Assembly (NCBI GenBank): GCA_963693365.1
Contig: CAVNZM010000009.1
Coordinates: forward strand, 1,550,001-1,614,000
Source: Amoebidium appalachense
Lineage: Eukaryota > Ichthyosporea
Length of the DNA stretch: 64,000 nucleotides
Direction: 5' to 3'
In this document: piece by piece, positions 25,176 through 40,370 of the stretch
Position numbering within the stretch: position 1 is the first letter of the stretch
Layout: every line of letters begins with the position of its first letter
The notes under the pieces: model-generated
Database searches by the model: none
What the model was told of the DNA's origin: nothing
What the model saw: the letters and a program-made list of their open reading frames with translations, nothing else
Translations under genes and position numbers: made by a program

Positions 25176-26229
25176 CAAAGCTAAATATCCGGCTTACAGA
25201 TACAGGTCCTATAGGACTGCATCTTGTCTTTCTTACGTATAATAAATGCGATAAATTTACACTTGGTACGGCGAGGCTTCAATTTTCATTCCACACTAAA
25301 AATAATAACGGAAATATTTAATGGGGTCTCAAATTCCAGATAAAAACTACACGACCGACACCGACAGTCGACGTCGACCGCCCACGCCTTCAGTTTGGGG
25401 CGCGGAGATCACAAATGTACCAATCACATTGCGCTTTTGCACATTTCTGGGCTCAGTGATCCGATTGGTTAAGGCCTCCTATTGGCTCATCACCGGATGA
25501 TGATTGATGATCATGAAGCTGGAGCCCCTGCCGGCCGGGGGCCGGGCCGCGGGGGCCCCTCAGCCGCCCCTGGCCGTTTGGGGCTCAGCCTCAGAGGCCC
25601 TGCCACTCATGATCAGTGCTTGCAACCGTGATGTGGGACGACTGTCACACAGAATTTATGCATCTGCACATTCTGCATACGGCCTTGTCGAGTGAATGAC
25701 ACCCACACATCCAATGAATGGCATACATAGGCCCGGGGAGGGGAGGGGGAGTGACGGCTGCAAAAGCAGCTGCTGCAACAAATAAATATATTAGCACCTT
25801 ATTAATATTCATATGATGCCGTACATGTACGCACAATACTAGTATTAGTGAAGTGCGTACACGTAATACAACAACAACACACCACAACGAACATGTATCC
25901 TTCCATGGGTGTGGTTTGCTCTCAACTTATCTTCCTCCAGACATAAGTATACACGCATGCACAACATGCCACAATGAAAGAACCTCTCGTGCTTGATGCC
26001 ATGGCATACATAACTCTGGCGAGTTTCTTCTACTGTAGTAGTAACAGTTCCAAAAGTATGAAAGAAATATTAGAAAGAAATTTAAAAAAAAGAAGAAAAC
26101 AAGGTGGCACCATATTCATGATCTCCACGCACGATACATAATTTGCAGTCGTTTTCTACATGGGTATATAATAAGATCTTGTTGGGTGGAAGTACTATTG
26201 GCCTTGGTGCCCACACATCATCTCAGTTC
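25176..26229. other. Intergenic, no gene seen
   Basis: Contains inverted CCAAT boxes near 25418-25490 (CCAATCACATT, GATTGGTT, TATTGGCTC), suggesting a promoter-like patch without an identifiable gene. A short GC-rich block follows at 25515-25590. Otherwise nothing recognised. Confidence 0.5.
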
Positions 26230-26746
<517 letters not shown>

Positions 26747-27519
26747 CCTCTCTCTCTCAGTCTTTCTAACTCGCGTATGAGCCACTTATGTGATTCCGGA
26801 CCCCGAACAAGCCACCAAATTGTCTCTCCTACAGGCAGAAATACTTTAAGCCTATTACCCTATTATTACCGTGATACAGGCTCTGGCTATTATTACCAAG
26901 CGCAGCTTGAAATGATTTGAAAACACCCCCGGGCCATTTAATTTATCAGAGTATGTAATAGTGTTATTATGAAAACAAAGCGATGACTATGTCGAACAGG
27001 CCGGCAATAAAGCAAAGTGTGTTAACAGTATTTGGTAATATTTGGTTGTTTTTGTTTTGATGCGTCTACTATGTATACCATATAAAAAAAACAAGCCTTA
27101 CGTTGTAACATTTCCAAGTAGCGCTGTAGATTCAATACGGTAAATTAAGTAGTACCATGCACAACCGTGACTTGCCGCACAAACGGTTTGCTACCAAATG
27201 AGCAAAATGACCCATTCTCCCCCTCCCCCCCCCCCCCCCCCCAGTCCCCGGGTCCCCCTCCCCCCCCCCCCCCTCCCCCCCCTCCCCCAACAGCCCCTCA
27301 GTGAGTATTGAATAGCTTAGCAGATTGCACCTTTAGCACACTTCGGGTACAATCGGTGCCGCAGTGTGTGGACGATAGTAGTTCCTATGAGAACCCCCCT
27401 GGGGTTCCTCCAGGAAATAAACGGGATAAAATTTTGGGAAAAAAAACCAGTGAAAAGTAAGGGCAAGGCAAAAAAAGTCACAGTGGTATGAAAGGTAGCA
27501 TATTATTGCTCAGACTGTT
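26747..27519. other. Intergenic spacer
   Basis: AT-rich ordinary sequence (26760-27200), then C-rich runs at 27215-27290 and a return to unique DNA. No exon or RNA gene recognised. Confidence 0.5.
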
Positions 27520-28925
27520 TACCAGCCCCCACCCATCCAGCAGCACCGGCCCCCACCAATCCAGCAGCACCGGCCCCCACCCACCCAACAGCACCGGCCT
27601 CCATCCTGCCAGCACAAACCACCACCCTGCCAGCACCAACCCCCACCCTGCCAGTAACATAAGCCCCCACCCAGCCAGCAGCACCGGCCCCCACCCACCC
27701 AGCAGCACCAGCCCCCACCCACCCAGCAGCACCAGCCAACACCCTGCCAGCACCAGTGCCCACCCTGCCAGCAGCACCGGCCCCCACCCATCCAGCAGCA
27801 CCGGCCCCCACCCACCCAATAGCACCGGCCTCCACCCACCCAGCAGCACCACCCCCCGCCCTGCCAGCAGCACCGGCCACCACCCCGCCAGCACCAACCC
27901 CCACCCTGCCAGCAACATCAGCCCCCACCCAGCCAGCAGCACCGGCCACCACCCCGCCAGCACCAGCCCCCACCCAGCCAGCAGCACCGGCCACCACCCC
28001 GCCAGCACCAGCCCCCACCCAGCCAGCAGCACCGGCCCCCACCCAGCAAGCAGCACCAGCCCCCACCCAGCCGGCAGCACCTTCCACCACCCTGCTAGCA
28101 CCAGCCCCCACCCTGCCAGTAACATCAGCCCCCACCCCGCCAGCAGCACCGGCCACCATCCCGCCAGCACCAGCCCTCACCCAGTCAGCAGCACCGGCCA
28201 CCACCCAGCCAGCAGCACCAGCCCCCGCCCAGCCAGCAGAACCAGCTAACACCCTGCCAGCGCCAGCCAACACCCTGCCAGCAGCACCGACCCCCACCCA
28301 CCCAGCAGCACCGGCCCCCACCCACCCAGCAGCACCGGCCTCCACCCAGCCAGCAGCACCACCCCCCACCCAGCCAGCAGCACCAGCCCTCACCCAGCCA
28401 GCACCGGCAGCCACCCTGCCAGCAGCACCGCCCCCACCGACCCAACTGCACCGGCCTCCACCCAGCCAGCAGCACCACCCCCCACCCAGCCAGCAGCACC
28501 GGCCACCACCCTGCCAGCACCAACCCCTACCCTCAGGCTGCCAATAACATCAGCCCCCGCCCAGCCAGCAGCACCGGCCACCACCCCGCCAGCACCAGCC
28601 CCCACCCAGCCAGCAGCACCAGCCAACACCCAGCAAGCAGCACCAGCCCCCACCCAGCCAGCAGCACCGGCCACCACCCTCCCAGCACCAGCCCCCACCC
28701 TCAGCTGCTGTAACATCAGCCCCCACCCACTGGCAGCCAGCAGCACCGGCCTCCACCCAGCCAGCAACACCCATGGCCAGCCAGCCAGCAACACCGGCCT
28801 CCACCCAGCCAGCAACACCAGCCCCCACCCAGCCAGCAGCACCAGCCCCCACCCAACCAGCAGCACCGGCCCCCACCCAGCCAGCATTACCAGCCAACAC
28901 CCCACCAGCAGCACCAATTCTCATC
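27520..28925 (+). repeat. Pro-rich minisatellite, about 21-24 bp units
   Basis: About 1.4 kb of degenerate tandem units based on CCCACCCAGCCAGCAGCACC. Units of 21, 24 and 18 bp alternate, and rare stops leave long open frames on both strands (Pro/Ala/Ser/Thr-His on the plus strand, Gly/Trp/Ala/Val on the minus). It ends just upstream of the RNase H remnant on the same strand and may once have encoded its Pro-rich N-terminal part, but no single intact frame joins the two. Confidence 0.85.
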
Positions 28926-29104
28926 CACCATTAGCAGCGCCCATCCACCCAATTACAGCCCCCGGCCAACCAGCAGCAGTCCTGCAACCACAATGTCATC
29001 CAAACCACCAACCACCAGCAGCATGCCCCCTCCCGTCGATGCCTCCCCCGACCACCAACACCCACCACAACACAGCCCGATACACCCACCCACCCTAGTA
29101 CACA

Positions 29105-30120
29105 GTGAGATTCGTGACCCCAACCGACCTAGTAGACTCCAGCACGGCCACCACATGGGTCATGGCTATGGCACAATGGCCGCCCACCAGCCCCATCACC
29201 ATCTACACGGACGGCAGCCGCATTTCTACAGGGCCACAACCAACAGCCGGGCAGGAGCAGTGCTAGACACCCCGAACATAACCACCGTCATCACCGCATC
29301 AACCCGACCATGCACGGCAGAGTCCTCGACAAGTGCAGAGGTGACCGGCATCCTCCTGGGGCTCAACCTCACCCCCCCCGGCCGACAGCTGACCATCAAG
29401 CTGGACAGCCAGGCAGCCATTACGGAGTGGCGCCGCTTCAACAACCCCCACCTACCCCTACGCCGACGGCTACGAGTCCCCAACTTCAACGAATGGAGCC
29501 ACATAGCCTACCTCGTCCAGACAAGACAGGGCACCTTCACCTTGGAGTGGGTGAGAGGCCACCAGACCGGCACCACCCGAGAGGCAACCTGGAACAACCA
29601 GGCAGACGTCGCAGCCAAGGCCGGCACCAGCCTCCCTTACCCCAACCCCCTCCCCCGGGCCCCCACCACCCCCCAGCACCTACCCACCATCCAACACCAC
29701 TTCGTCCCAGGCAGCCTACCCACCACCCTCCGGCAACTAGGCCACAACTACATTACCACATGGGCCAGCCAGCTCCCTTCCCTCCGGATCATCACCGACC
29801 CCAGGATCACCACCAAGGAGAGACGAAATCTATCACTGGCCACCAATCGAATGCACTGCAATCCAGCCCAAGAGCACCACACGGCTCGCCGTTTCAAGAT
29901 GGCCATAGGCCACCTACCAACAATGCACCGACTGCACCGAGACCACCCTGCAAGCAGTACCCGTCCTCGGCGTGCCCCCGGTGCAAAGCAACGACCGAAA
30001 CCCAACTCCACCTCTGGACGTGCCCCCTCAATAACCCTGTGACCCCCACAATGCAGACCCTATTGGAGGACACCATCCACAAGACGGTGACGACATTGCA
30101 CCACCCGACAGGGAACAGTT
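29105..30120 (+). pseudogene. RNase H domain remnant of a non-LTR-type retroelement, frameshifted
   Basis: RNase HI-type motifs appear in order: ITIYTDGS (first Asp), a Glu in TSAEVTGI, KLDSQAAI, then WVRGHQTG and NNQADVAAKAG (final Asp region). The first motif is in a different frame from the rest (shift near 29225-29245). A second shift near 29940-29960 separates the domain from its C-terminal zinc motif CPRC...H.WTCP. The RNase H plus C-x2-C/H-x-C tail is familiar from LINE-derived proteins in fungi. No reverse transcriptase was found upstream, only the Pro-rich minisatellite. At least two frameshifts and no continuous reading frame indicate a dead copy. Confidence 0.75.
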
Positions 30121-31443
30121 AGGGACAGGACGACCCCTGGGCCATCACCCACCAGATCGTAGCCAACCTACCGTGGCGGCACCTCATCAGCCCCACCGGC
30201 CTCCCAGCAGCACCCCCCTCAACACAAGAAGAGGGCTCTGCCCCAGGGACATCACCTTGGGCTACCCCCAGTCCTCGACAGGCACCCCCGAGTCCGAGAC
30301 ACCCTACTGGCTAATCTGTCCCAGTGTGTATCCGAATTTTTCGTTGAATATATCTGGAAACCTAGATGTAGGACACTACACCCAAACCCCACAACCAAAC
30401 CCAAACATAAAACCCACAAAAACACACAAGCTACCGCAGGAAGCAGCCACGCACAACACCTAGAGCCAAAAGACCCCCCACCCATACCCTACCAGCCTGC
30501 CCCAATTGCAGATACACCCACCGCAAAACAGAATGCAACCCCCACCACACATACAGACACACAGCAGCCACCAAACCCTACACGACATGGGGAACCACAT
30601 ACACCCCACCACTCTCAACCCCACAGCACCACCACACCACGTTAGACCCCCGTCAGCAGACATGTGAAATTTCGAACACGGACCCGCCCCCCCATAGCTA
30701 AACCACAACTAGCTAGAACCAAACCCCCCCGCATCTGTTGTAAATAGTATAGTCCGATCGTTCTGCCATGTCTGTCTGACGGCTCAGTCTAGAACGTAGG
30801 TATATAGTTCCCATGGGGCTGGTACCCACCACTAGACGGCGGTACTGAATAAGACCTTAAATAAAAAGGTTCAAATCGAAAAATTGCTCAAACTAGTAGA
30901 CTGAGACCCGTCAGCTGTGTGTCTCGTGTATGAACTCCTTCTGTAGGCCGCCGGAATAACTTACATTCGCCGGCTGCAGCTGGAGACCCGATGGGAACAT
31001 TGAACTCTGATTGGTCTATTAAAGATAGACGACGCAGTCTGATTGGTCCGTGCAGAAATAGATACGATTAGCTAGGCACCCACTTGCGCCATATATGGTA
31101 CCACTATGATCTAATCAGGAATACCCAATAGCCACACGGTTTCACCTTGACCGTACCGTAGTGGATGAAATGTGGCTTGCACGCACGGCCGTGTTACTTC
31201 ATCCCCCCCCCCCCCCCCCCCCCCCCCTCTCCAAAAAAAAAAAAAAAAAAAAAAAAAGAAAGAAAGAAAGAAAGAAAGAAAAGAAATATAAAAGGTGAAG
31301 GTTTTTCTGTGGGCCCCCAAGGAGAGGGAGGGGGGGGGGGGGGGGGGGGGGGGGGAGAAGGGGGGGTAGGGGAATAAAACAGGCAGAGAGTGGGAGAAGG
31401 AGGGGGGGGGGGGGGGGGGGGAGGGGGTGTCCGCAGTCCCCAC

Positions 31444-31464
31444 GGACACTCGGTATCAGCTGGT
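31444..31464 (+). repeat. Short interspersed core next to TG array, copy 2
   Basis: GGACACTCGGTATCAGCTGG followed by a long TG array and preceded by G-runs. Same architecture as copies at 14359 and 46437. Confidence 0.75.
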
Positions 31465-31490
31465 GAATGTGTGTGCGTGTGTGTTTCAAC

Positions 31491-31546
<56 letters not shown>

Positions 31547-31620
31547 TGTGTGTGTGTGTGTGCATGTGTGTGTATGTGTGTGTGTGTGTGTGTGTGTGTC
31601 ACAGTGTGTGAACATGTGTG

Positions 31621-31666
<46 letters not shown>

Positions 31667-32390
31667 CATGTGTGTGTGTGTGTGTGTGTCTGTGTGTGTG
31701 CACGGGTGGGCCACGCACGTGTGTGCCCCCCACCCCTGTGTGTACATTTTGTAAACAGCCCCATTCCTCCCCCCCCTCCTGTTCTTTCACACAATCTATC
31801 TATTTAAGAATCGATTGGACTCAACTGCCCCTCGTATTGTGCATGCATGATGGCGCCTTGATTGTGTTTTCCACCACTGCCACTCGCTATATGAGAGACC
31901 CCCCCCCCCCCCCCCCCCTCCCCCCCCTCCCCAAAATAATAATATTAATAATAATAATACTAATAATATTAATAATAATAAATAAAAACTTTGGACTTCA
32001 ATAACTTGCAATTGGCTAGGAAGAAAAAAAGAAAATACAAAACTATTTTACCTGGCCGCAATGTCATACAAGAGGCTCAGATGCACTCCAACAGGCATGG
32101 CATTGCGTAAATTCACCCCACCCGATCAAAGTGGCCGCCGACACTTTGCAGCATAACTTGGTATGTGTTGTTGAATGGCATTGCTTGGTCATAGCTGAAC
32201 ATATAACTTTTCGTGGATGAATAACATGCCATCGATCGAGGAATACCCCCCCCCCCCCCCCCCCCCCCCCCTCCCCCCCCCCCCCCCCGGCGTCTTCCCT
32301 CCTTATCACCCCGAACCATCATATACATTGGCACGGAAGGGTTGGGCTAGCCCCGCGTATTGAAGGAGAGGGACGGTGTGTGCGCACATA

Positions 32391-32425
<35 letters not shown>

Positions 32426-32750
32426 GAGGAAGGGGGGAGTGGGGGGGATCGGGATCTGTGGGGGAGGGGGGTGGATTGGAAGTCCGTGGGGTCTGTGTGC
32501 ATGATAATATTAGTACCCACACCTACTAAAGCAGTGCTAATTGCTGCCTACCCTGCATAACATATGGCTTTCTCACTAGCAAGGCTGGGACAAAATCATA
32601 GGAGCTAAGTAAGTAGTAGTTGGAATTGGCAACGGTGTGTTAGCTTAAGTAACTCAGAACGCCTTATTAGCACCTAGCTCAGCTAGCTGGCAAAGTTGCC
32701 GACTTCACTCGGAGGGGAAGGCGGTATAATAAAGTTTTTGGACCCCTGAG

Positions 32751-32802
<52 letters not shown>

Positions 32803-33244
32803 AGGGACCGTTAAACGGAATAAAATTAAGCAGAAAATAAATATTTTAAATCAAACTGCATACAGTATGGTGCCGTAGCATGCATTAAAAGTGTTCATTC
32901 TAAGATCTGAATTTTGGACTGCGGGAAATTTAGGAAAATTTAAGGCCGAACAGGTGATGTGGGGATAGAGACGTAGGCACAGCTTTTGTGTTGTAAATCT
33001 TTCTTCCTCTTTCGGAAGGGGAGGGGAGCCGATTGCAATGTATTGTAGGGGGTAGGGCAGAACAGGGAGAGGATGTGAAAGGATTGTTTGCTCTGGGCTG
33101 GCCTGACGGCCGGCACGGGCACTATATCATACTCCCATCTATTTGACTATTACTGCCCCTCTCGAGCTCTAGACAGCGTGACCATGAGCGAATGAAAATA
33201 CTATCTTTACTTTTTATTTTTTTCTTTTGCAAATTTTTTTTTTA

Positions 33245-33546
<302 letters not shown>

Positions 33547-34441
33547 AGGGTAGACTTCAGCCAAAGCCTGGTTCAAAAGTGTCCTATACCTACATTTTAC
33601 TTTGGATTGGCAATCATGGCATTAGATTACACTCGCATTTAAATAAAATACACCAACATGCATTTATGATGTACACTTGCCTGCACTAGCTAGTCTGTCG
33701 TTACCAGCAGTACAACACAAACACTAAACACAAGGACATTATTAGTATACATTTATGCCTTGATCCTCCAATTCACTCCCATGATTTTCTTTTCACATAC
33801 AACAAAAAATACATGAACTTATAAGCAAGTTCGTACAACCCACTCATTCTTAGCACAAACAAACCAATATTCCATATCGCATACCACGATGGTGGCAACT
33901 TAGCCCTCCGAGTAAATAAAATATCATAAGTTTGTCGCAATGCAAGAAACCATCCATTCATCTACACACAACGGTCTAGCAGGTGATATAACAGTCTACC
34001 TCTTTTCTTTCTTTCTTTCTTTCTTTCTTTTTTTTTTAACGCGCCCGTGCAATATCTCATGATACTGGTTTGTGTTTCTTTTTTTCCTTTCTTTTTTTAA
34101 TGTGGAAATCGATATAATGGCAAAATTTCTAGAAAAAGGGAAAGAAGAAACACGAACCCTGAACGGAAACAAAGAACACGAGTAGATTAACACCCTGTGT
34201 TATATTCCAAAAATAAAAAAAGTAGAAAGAAAAGCAGGAAAGCGGGGATGTGTATGTATTCATGTGTCTGTGCATGAGCGCTCACCACGTGTCAAATACT
34301 ACAGTAAATAGCACTTTCCCACATTATACCTACGTCATCAGAAACCAACACACCAATCAGACTCTATACGCGCATTTCAGCGGACACAATTCAACCAATC
34401 ATCTCAGAGCATATTCATATATACAAATGACCTTCAGCCTA

Positions 34442-35181
34442 TCACAGTCCGCCATACGCATTCTGATCTCCCCTGTTTTGCCCTCCTCTTTCCTGATCCA
34501 ATGACATGTCTTCATTTCCCGTCGAGCTTGCATGCAGAGATATACCCATTGCGCGCTGCAATGCCTCCGAATGCTTCACGGAGAGCACTTTGGTGTTGTA
34601 GCTCCCACACTCCTGACACTGTTAGGAAACATACAAGAGGTCAGATATGTGTTGGCGAGGCCTCAACATGGCACGCGCAAAGGAGACCTATTGCGCGGTA
34701 ATCATTTCTCGTTTTCGTGGTGTAGGGATGGTGGGTTGTGCTGAGATGTAAAAGTGACTGTTTCCAAACAAGCTGGTATGTGTGAGCATGGTCCACTAAG
34801 TGCAGACGAGGGTGGTGAAATCTATATTCCTTTCTTCTTCTTCTTCACCTTTCTTTCTTTTCTTTTCAAAAGTTCATTTCCTTTTCCAACTCTTTTCTTT
34901 CCTTTTATCTTCTACCTTTTCTTTCTTTCTTTCTCTCTTTCTCCTTCTTCTACTTCCTCTCACACTTTCTTTTCTTTTCTTTCTTTCTTTCTTTCTTTTT
35001 CTTTTCTTTCATTCTTTTTTCTTTTCTTTCTTTTTTTTTTTTTTCTTTGGGGGGGGGGGGGGGGGGGGGCTACCTTGTGGTATGAGAAGTGAAATGGAGC
35101 TTCGGACCGCATTTCACAGTCATTGCAGGAAATCTTGGCACGGGACTCTGCAGGTATGGCAGCTGATAAGATTGAATGCAG

Positions 35182-35214
<33 letters not shown>

Positions 35215-35789
35215 TTTTTTTTCCTCGCACTGCCTATTCCACCTGACTGCCTCCTGACAACACAAAATGGCCGAATTCACAGGTAAGGGTTCTCTCTTGC
35301 CCCCTCCCCCCTCTCTGTGTCAAATATCTACAGGGCACTGTGACGGTTTCCATACAGGTCGCCTCCTGTATCACGAAAACACACGTGCCCCTTCTCCCCC
35401 CCCCCCCCCCCCCCCCTCCCTCTCTCTCTCTGCGTGTGTGTATGTGTGTATGCCGCATGGCCGAGTGTGTGTATACACGCGTCCAAACAGGGGATGCACA
35501 GGGACGCACCCCTATACTCGTCAGGCATTGGCTGCTCGGTCAGAAATTCGTCGATCTTTCTGAAATATTCTTCCATGTTGCCCAGCGACTGCACCCCAAA
35601 TACCACCGTTAGTTTGCATGTAACATTCCTATCAACCCCCCCCCCCCCCCCCCCCTCCTCCCCCATCCCCCGGGGAAAATCTATCACCACCACCACTGCA
35701 AGCACCACAGAGAACTTGTGCACACGATCTTCGTGCAATACACGTGACTGAGATACAAAGGGGATACCCACACACACCTGCTAGTGTAC

Positions 35790-35824
<35 letters not shown>

Positions 35825-36196
35825 GGTGGGGAGGGAGGGAGGGGGGAGGCGCGGAAGAGGTCGGAGTAAGAGAACTAGAGAGTAAGAGGGGGTAGGGGGA
35901 GGGGGAGGGAGAAGGAGTGAGAGAGGAGAGAGGGAGAGAGCGGGAAGGGGGGGGGGGGGGGGGGGAAGGGGGAGAGCAAGAGAGAGAGAGAGAAAGAGAG
36001 AGGCGAGAGATGGAATGCAAGGCTACACATTACTCTTCTGAAAGCAACCCAAACATCCAAATATACCGGGACGAGCCGAAGCTGTTCGTGTGCAGTTCTT
36101 ACCAAACATAAATTTCACAGGGAGTAACTGAGCAAACCAGAGATCACCCACATCACAAACTCGGGGTGAGAGAGGAGGAGAAACAGGGAAGAGGGC

Positions 36197-36234
<38 letters not shown>

Positions 36235-37263
36235 TACGGGCCAACCATCCTGCTGATAGTGGGCCAATCAGGTGACTTGCCTTGAGACACACTGGGCACT
36301 GGTATGAGTTCTTGATGTGGTGCTTGTAGCAGGTGTGGTGGATGCAGTGGCCGCATTTCTGGGGCCAAAAAAAAACAAAACAAAAAAAGAAACAAAAAAA
36401 AAAAAAAAAAAACATCAGCAGAAACAAGAGACCAACCCGAAGAGAAAAACAATGATGCCTGCAAAGGGGCCGTGCGAATGTTTGCTGTACCGTCAGTCTG
36501 TACAACCAACACTCGTTATATCCCCCCCCCCCCCCCCCCCCCCCCCCCTCCCCCAAAGCAGTCAATCATCATATATCCCCATAGACCCCACCCCCACCCC
36601 TCCACACACACACGTCCATCCCCACCCCCCACCCCCACCCAAAACACCCCCCCCCCCCCCCCACACACACACAAAAAGAAAACGCGCCGGGGAGGGGGGG
36701 GGTTTGAATGCGGAACACGGTACGAAGCACGCATACACGATGAGAAGCATGGTGCAGGACACATGCAAAGGCAAACATTCAAGTATGCAACATCATCCAT
36801 GCGCACAGTATGCGTCATAAGCAAAGCCCATCCTCAGGGAGGGACCAAGGGGGGGGGGGGGGGGGGGGGGAGGGGGGGGGGGTCAAGCGTTGATTGCATT
36901 TGCATGTATGCATGTGTCAATGTGTGCTTGCACAAGTGTGCTTGTGCGCACATGTTCCTGTACCTGTACGTGCTTGGCATGCATGTGTACCTGTGGGTCT
37001 GCATGTGCCATATATGTGCACACGTGCTCGTACATGTGTGCTTTGGTGTGCCGGTGCAACAATAGGGCAAGAGAGGGCAAAAAAACGGGCCGGGAATAGC
37101 AACATGTACCATGAAGATGATCGTGGAGGTGGAGGTAAACATGAACTCTGAGCAGATGGGACAGTTGCTCTCCAGATTGCGTTCAATGCACTTGTGTCTG
37201 CCCCGTAGGTTGACCGCCATGCACACGTTGCACTTCTCGCAGTGGAAATAGTCCTTGTCTGTA

Positions 37264-37296
<33 letters not shown>

Positions 37297-37338
37297 ATGT
37301 GTAAGTGGTATGGTATGTGTATGTGTGAGTTTGTGAGT

Positions 37339-37389
<51 letters not shown>

Positions 37390-37476
37390 TGTGTGTGTGT
37401 GTGTTTGGGTGTTAGTGTGTGTTTGTGTGCAGGAGTTCAAGTTCAGGGGTGTGTGCGAAGCAGCGAGGGATGAGGT

Positions 37477-37530
<54 letters not shown>

Positions 37531-37830
37531 ACGAGCAAGTACGAGCCTGCATGCGCAGGGATGTGTACCTGTTATGCTCCCGTACACACACGTGGCATGG
37601 GCACACTTGGAGATTGTGCGTAAAAACGCGCCTTCGTGTTGGCAAGCTCAACCAGTCGTCCCTCTTCAAGCCAAAAAGAAAAAAAAAAAAAAAAAAAAAA
37701 AAGAAAAACGAACATAAAAGGTGAAAATGGCGTGGCAGCAGCAAATGCTTGTGGTGGCCTCTAGCAGCGCATGTGTGATATCATGAAGGAGAAGATGTGT
37801 GTGAGTGTGCGTGCGTGCATGCGTGCGTGC

Positions 37831-37875
<45 letters not shown>

Positions 37876-37876
37876 C

Positions 37877-37929
<53 letters not shown>

Positions 37930-38212
37930 ACGATGGTGGTGGACGCGGGGTGTTCAATCCAACAACGTTTTCAACACACGTTTCACATATCCCAACATCA
38001 CAAACAGAGCAAAAAAAGAGAAAGAGGCGTACCCAGACCTTCGCCGATCCTGCACAGACCGCACTTTCCACAGTGGTAAATCTTCTTTGTCGGGTCGTTG
38101 TCAAACAGGTTGCATATGTTGCAGAAATACACAGCCATATCCTTGCCGCACTCCGCATTGCTGCATCTGCACACCACAAAACCCCGTCAGAACCCCGAGG
38201 GAGAAACCCCCC

Positions 38213-38254
<42 letters not shown>

Positions 38255-39205
38255 CTCCTTTCACAAAAACACACACACACACACTTTCACTCATACATCC
38301 CTTCTCCACATACCCATACATATTAAAGCCAGCCGGTAACTCCAACACAAAGTGTTAAAGCAAAACATACTCGTAACAACCTATCCCCGCCCCAGTCGCC
38401 GGCCCCCACCCACCCACCTTGCAACCTCTTCTCTGCTCCGACCCAAGCTTATCAGCTTTGCTGCTACCAGCACATCAACCCCCCCTCCCCCCTCTTTAAC
38501 CCCTCCTCCCCCCTCAACCCTCACCCACCACCCCCACCCATGCCCCATGCCCCACGCACCCCCTACCCACCCACCCACCCACAATTGCACACACACACAC
38601 TGTGTGTGACCCCCCCCCCCCCCCCCCCCCCCCCCACACACACACAGAGACACAGATACGTACGTCTTTGCCACTGGCTGTACTGCCCAGCAGTGCATGC
38701 AGACCATCTGCCTAATTGCATAACGATCAATCTTGTGGTCCTCATCATCATCATGACACAGTCGGCACCCCACCCACTTGTTGCAGCACGGCGCAAGCAC
38801 CTGCGCAAAACTCCCAAGATTAGCAACACCACACACCACTCCAAATCCAGCATTTTTGCCTTTTTTTGGGTGCACCCGGTCACCCGTCCCGACTTTTCCT
38901 TTCTAGGTATACCATCCCCGACTGCAGGAGACTACATCATTCGAGGCCCCACTCCCATTGCAGCACATCTTCTGTTTGCGCACAACAACCCTACTTCCAT
39001 CCAAGCACATTTTCCGTTTACGTACAACAACCCTACTTCCACCCAAGCACATTTCCCCACTTAACAGGTAACTATGTATTGCCCACTCCCCTACAGCATA
39101 TTTTCCCCCTAAAAACCAACTTACCACCTCTCTTCCTTCTGGTATACGACCAAAAGGGAAAGTTTGGCGGCAATTACAAGGCATACCCATGGGCCAACGT
39201 GCAGA

Positions 39206-39236
<31 letters not shown>

Positions 39237-39437
39237 CCCCCACACACACACCCCTCCCCCATTCTCACTTACACAAAAATATCCGAAGGAGAAACAAGTA
39301 TAAGCTATGGGGCATGCTCAGCTGTACACGTAGGCAGATGTATGCACACTCCTTTGAATGAACATACGACACCAAAAGTGCACACCGTGCACCCACCAAG
39401 TCGATACGAATAGATATGCCACCAAGGACTCGGAAGC

Positions 39438-39483
<46 letters not shown>

Positions 39484-39655
39484 AAATGAAAAAAAAAAAC
39501 AAAAAAAAACAAAAACAAAAAAAAAACAAAAGAGAGAAAGAAAATAGAAGAAAAACCAAAATCTCCCTTCATTCTTGTTTTTTTTTTATTTGTTTGGTTG
39601 TTTGTTGTGACGCGCGCGCGCACACCGTGGCACACACATACACCGCACAAACGCA

Positions 39656-39686
<31 letters not shown>

Positions 39687-39941
39687 ATGAAAAAAAAAAA
39701 CAAACAAAAAAAACAAACAAAAAAAAAAAAAAAAAAAAAAGAGAGAGAAAGAAATACAAGAAAAACCAAAATCTCCCTTCATTCTTGGTTTTTTTTGGTT
39801 TGTTTGGTTTGTTTGTTGTGACGCGCGCGCGCACACACCGTGGCACACACATACACCGCACAAATGCACATATACAAGCACACACACGCGCGTGGGCACA
39901 CACATACACACCCCAGCACAGAACGGGCACACACGCGCGCG

Positions 39942-39988
<47 letters not shown>

Positions 39989-40337
39989 CTCTCGAAACAA
40001 ACCTTGTTGTTGCGTGCATAGTGCCTGCACCCCAGCACCCCCTCTCTGTGGTATATGGCCACCTGCACATCCTCCTGTGCATGCATGTGGGTGGCCCTTT
40101 TTGCCTCCATATAGCTGCTGGTCATCAGATTCTGTAACAAAAAAATGGGGGAGGGGGGAGAGGGGGGGGTTGGGGGTTGGGGGGGTTGGGGAGGGGGTCA
40201 GAAAGCGGGTCACAACACAAAGTACAATGCACGACGAGTGCCGTGCGGACCTATGATAGAAGAGGAGAGGAAGCACCAACGGGGGTTGGTGGATGGGTGG
40301 GTGGGTGGATCTGTGGTGGTGGTGGTGGGGGTGGGAA

Positions 40338-40370
<33 letters not shown>

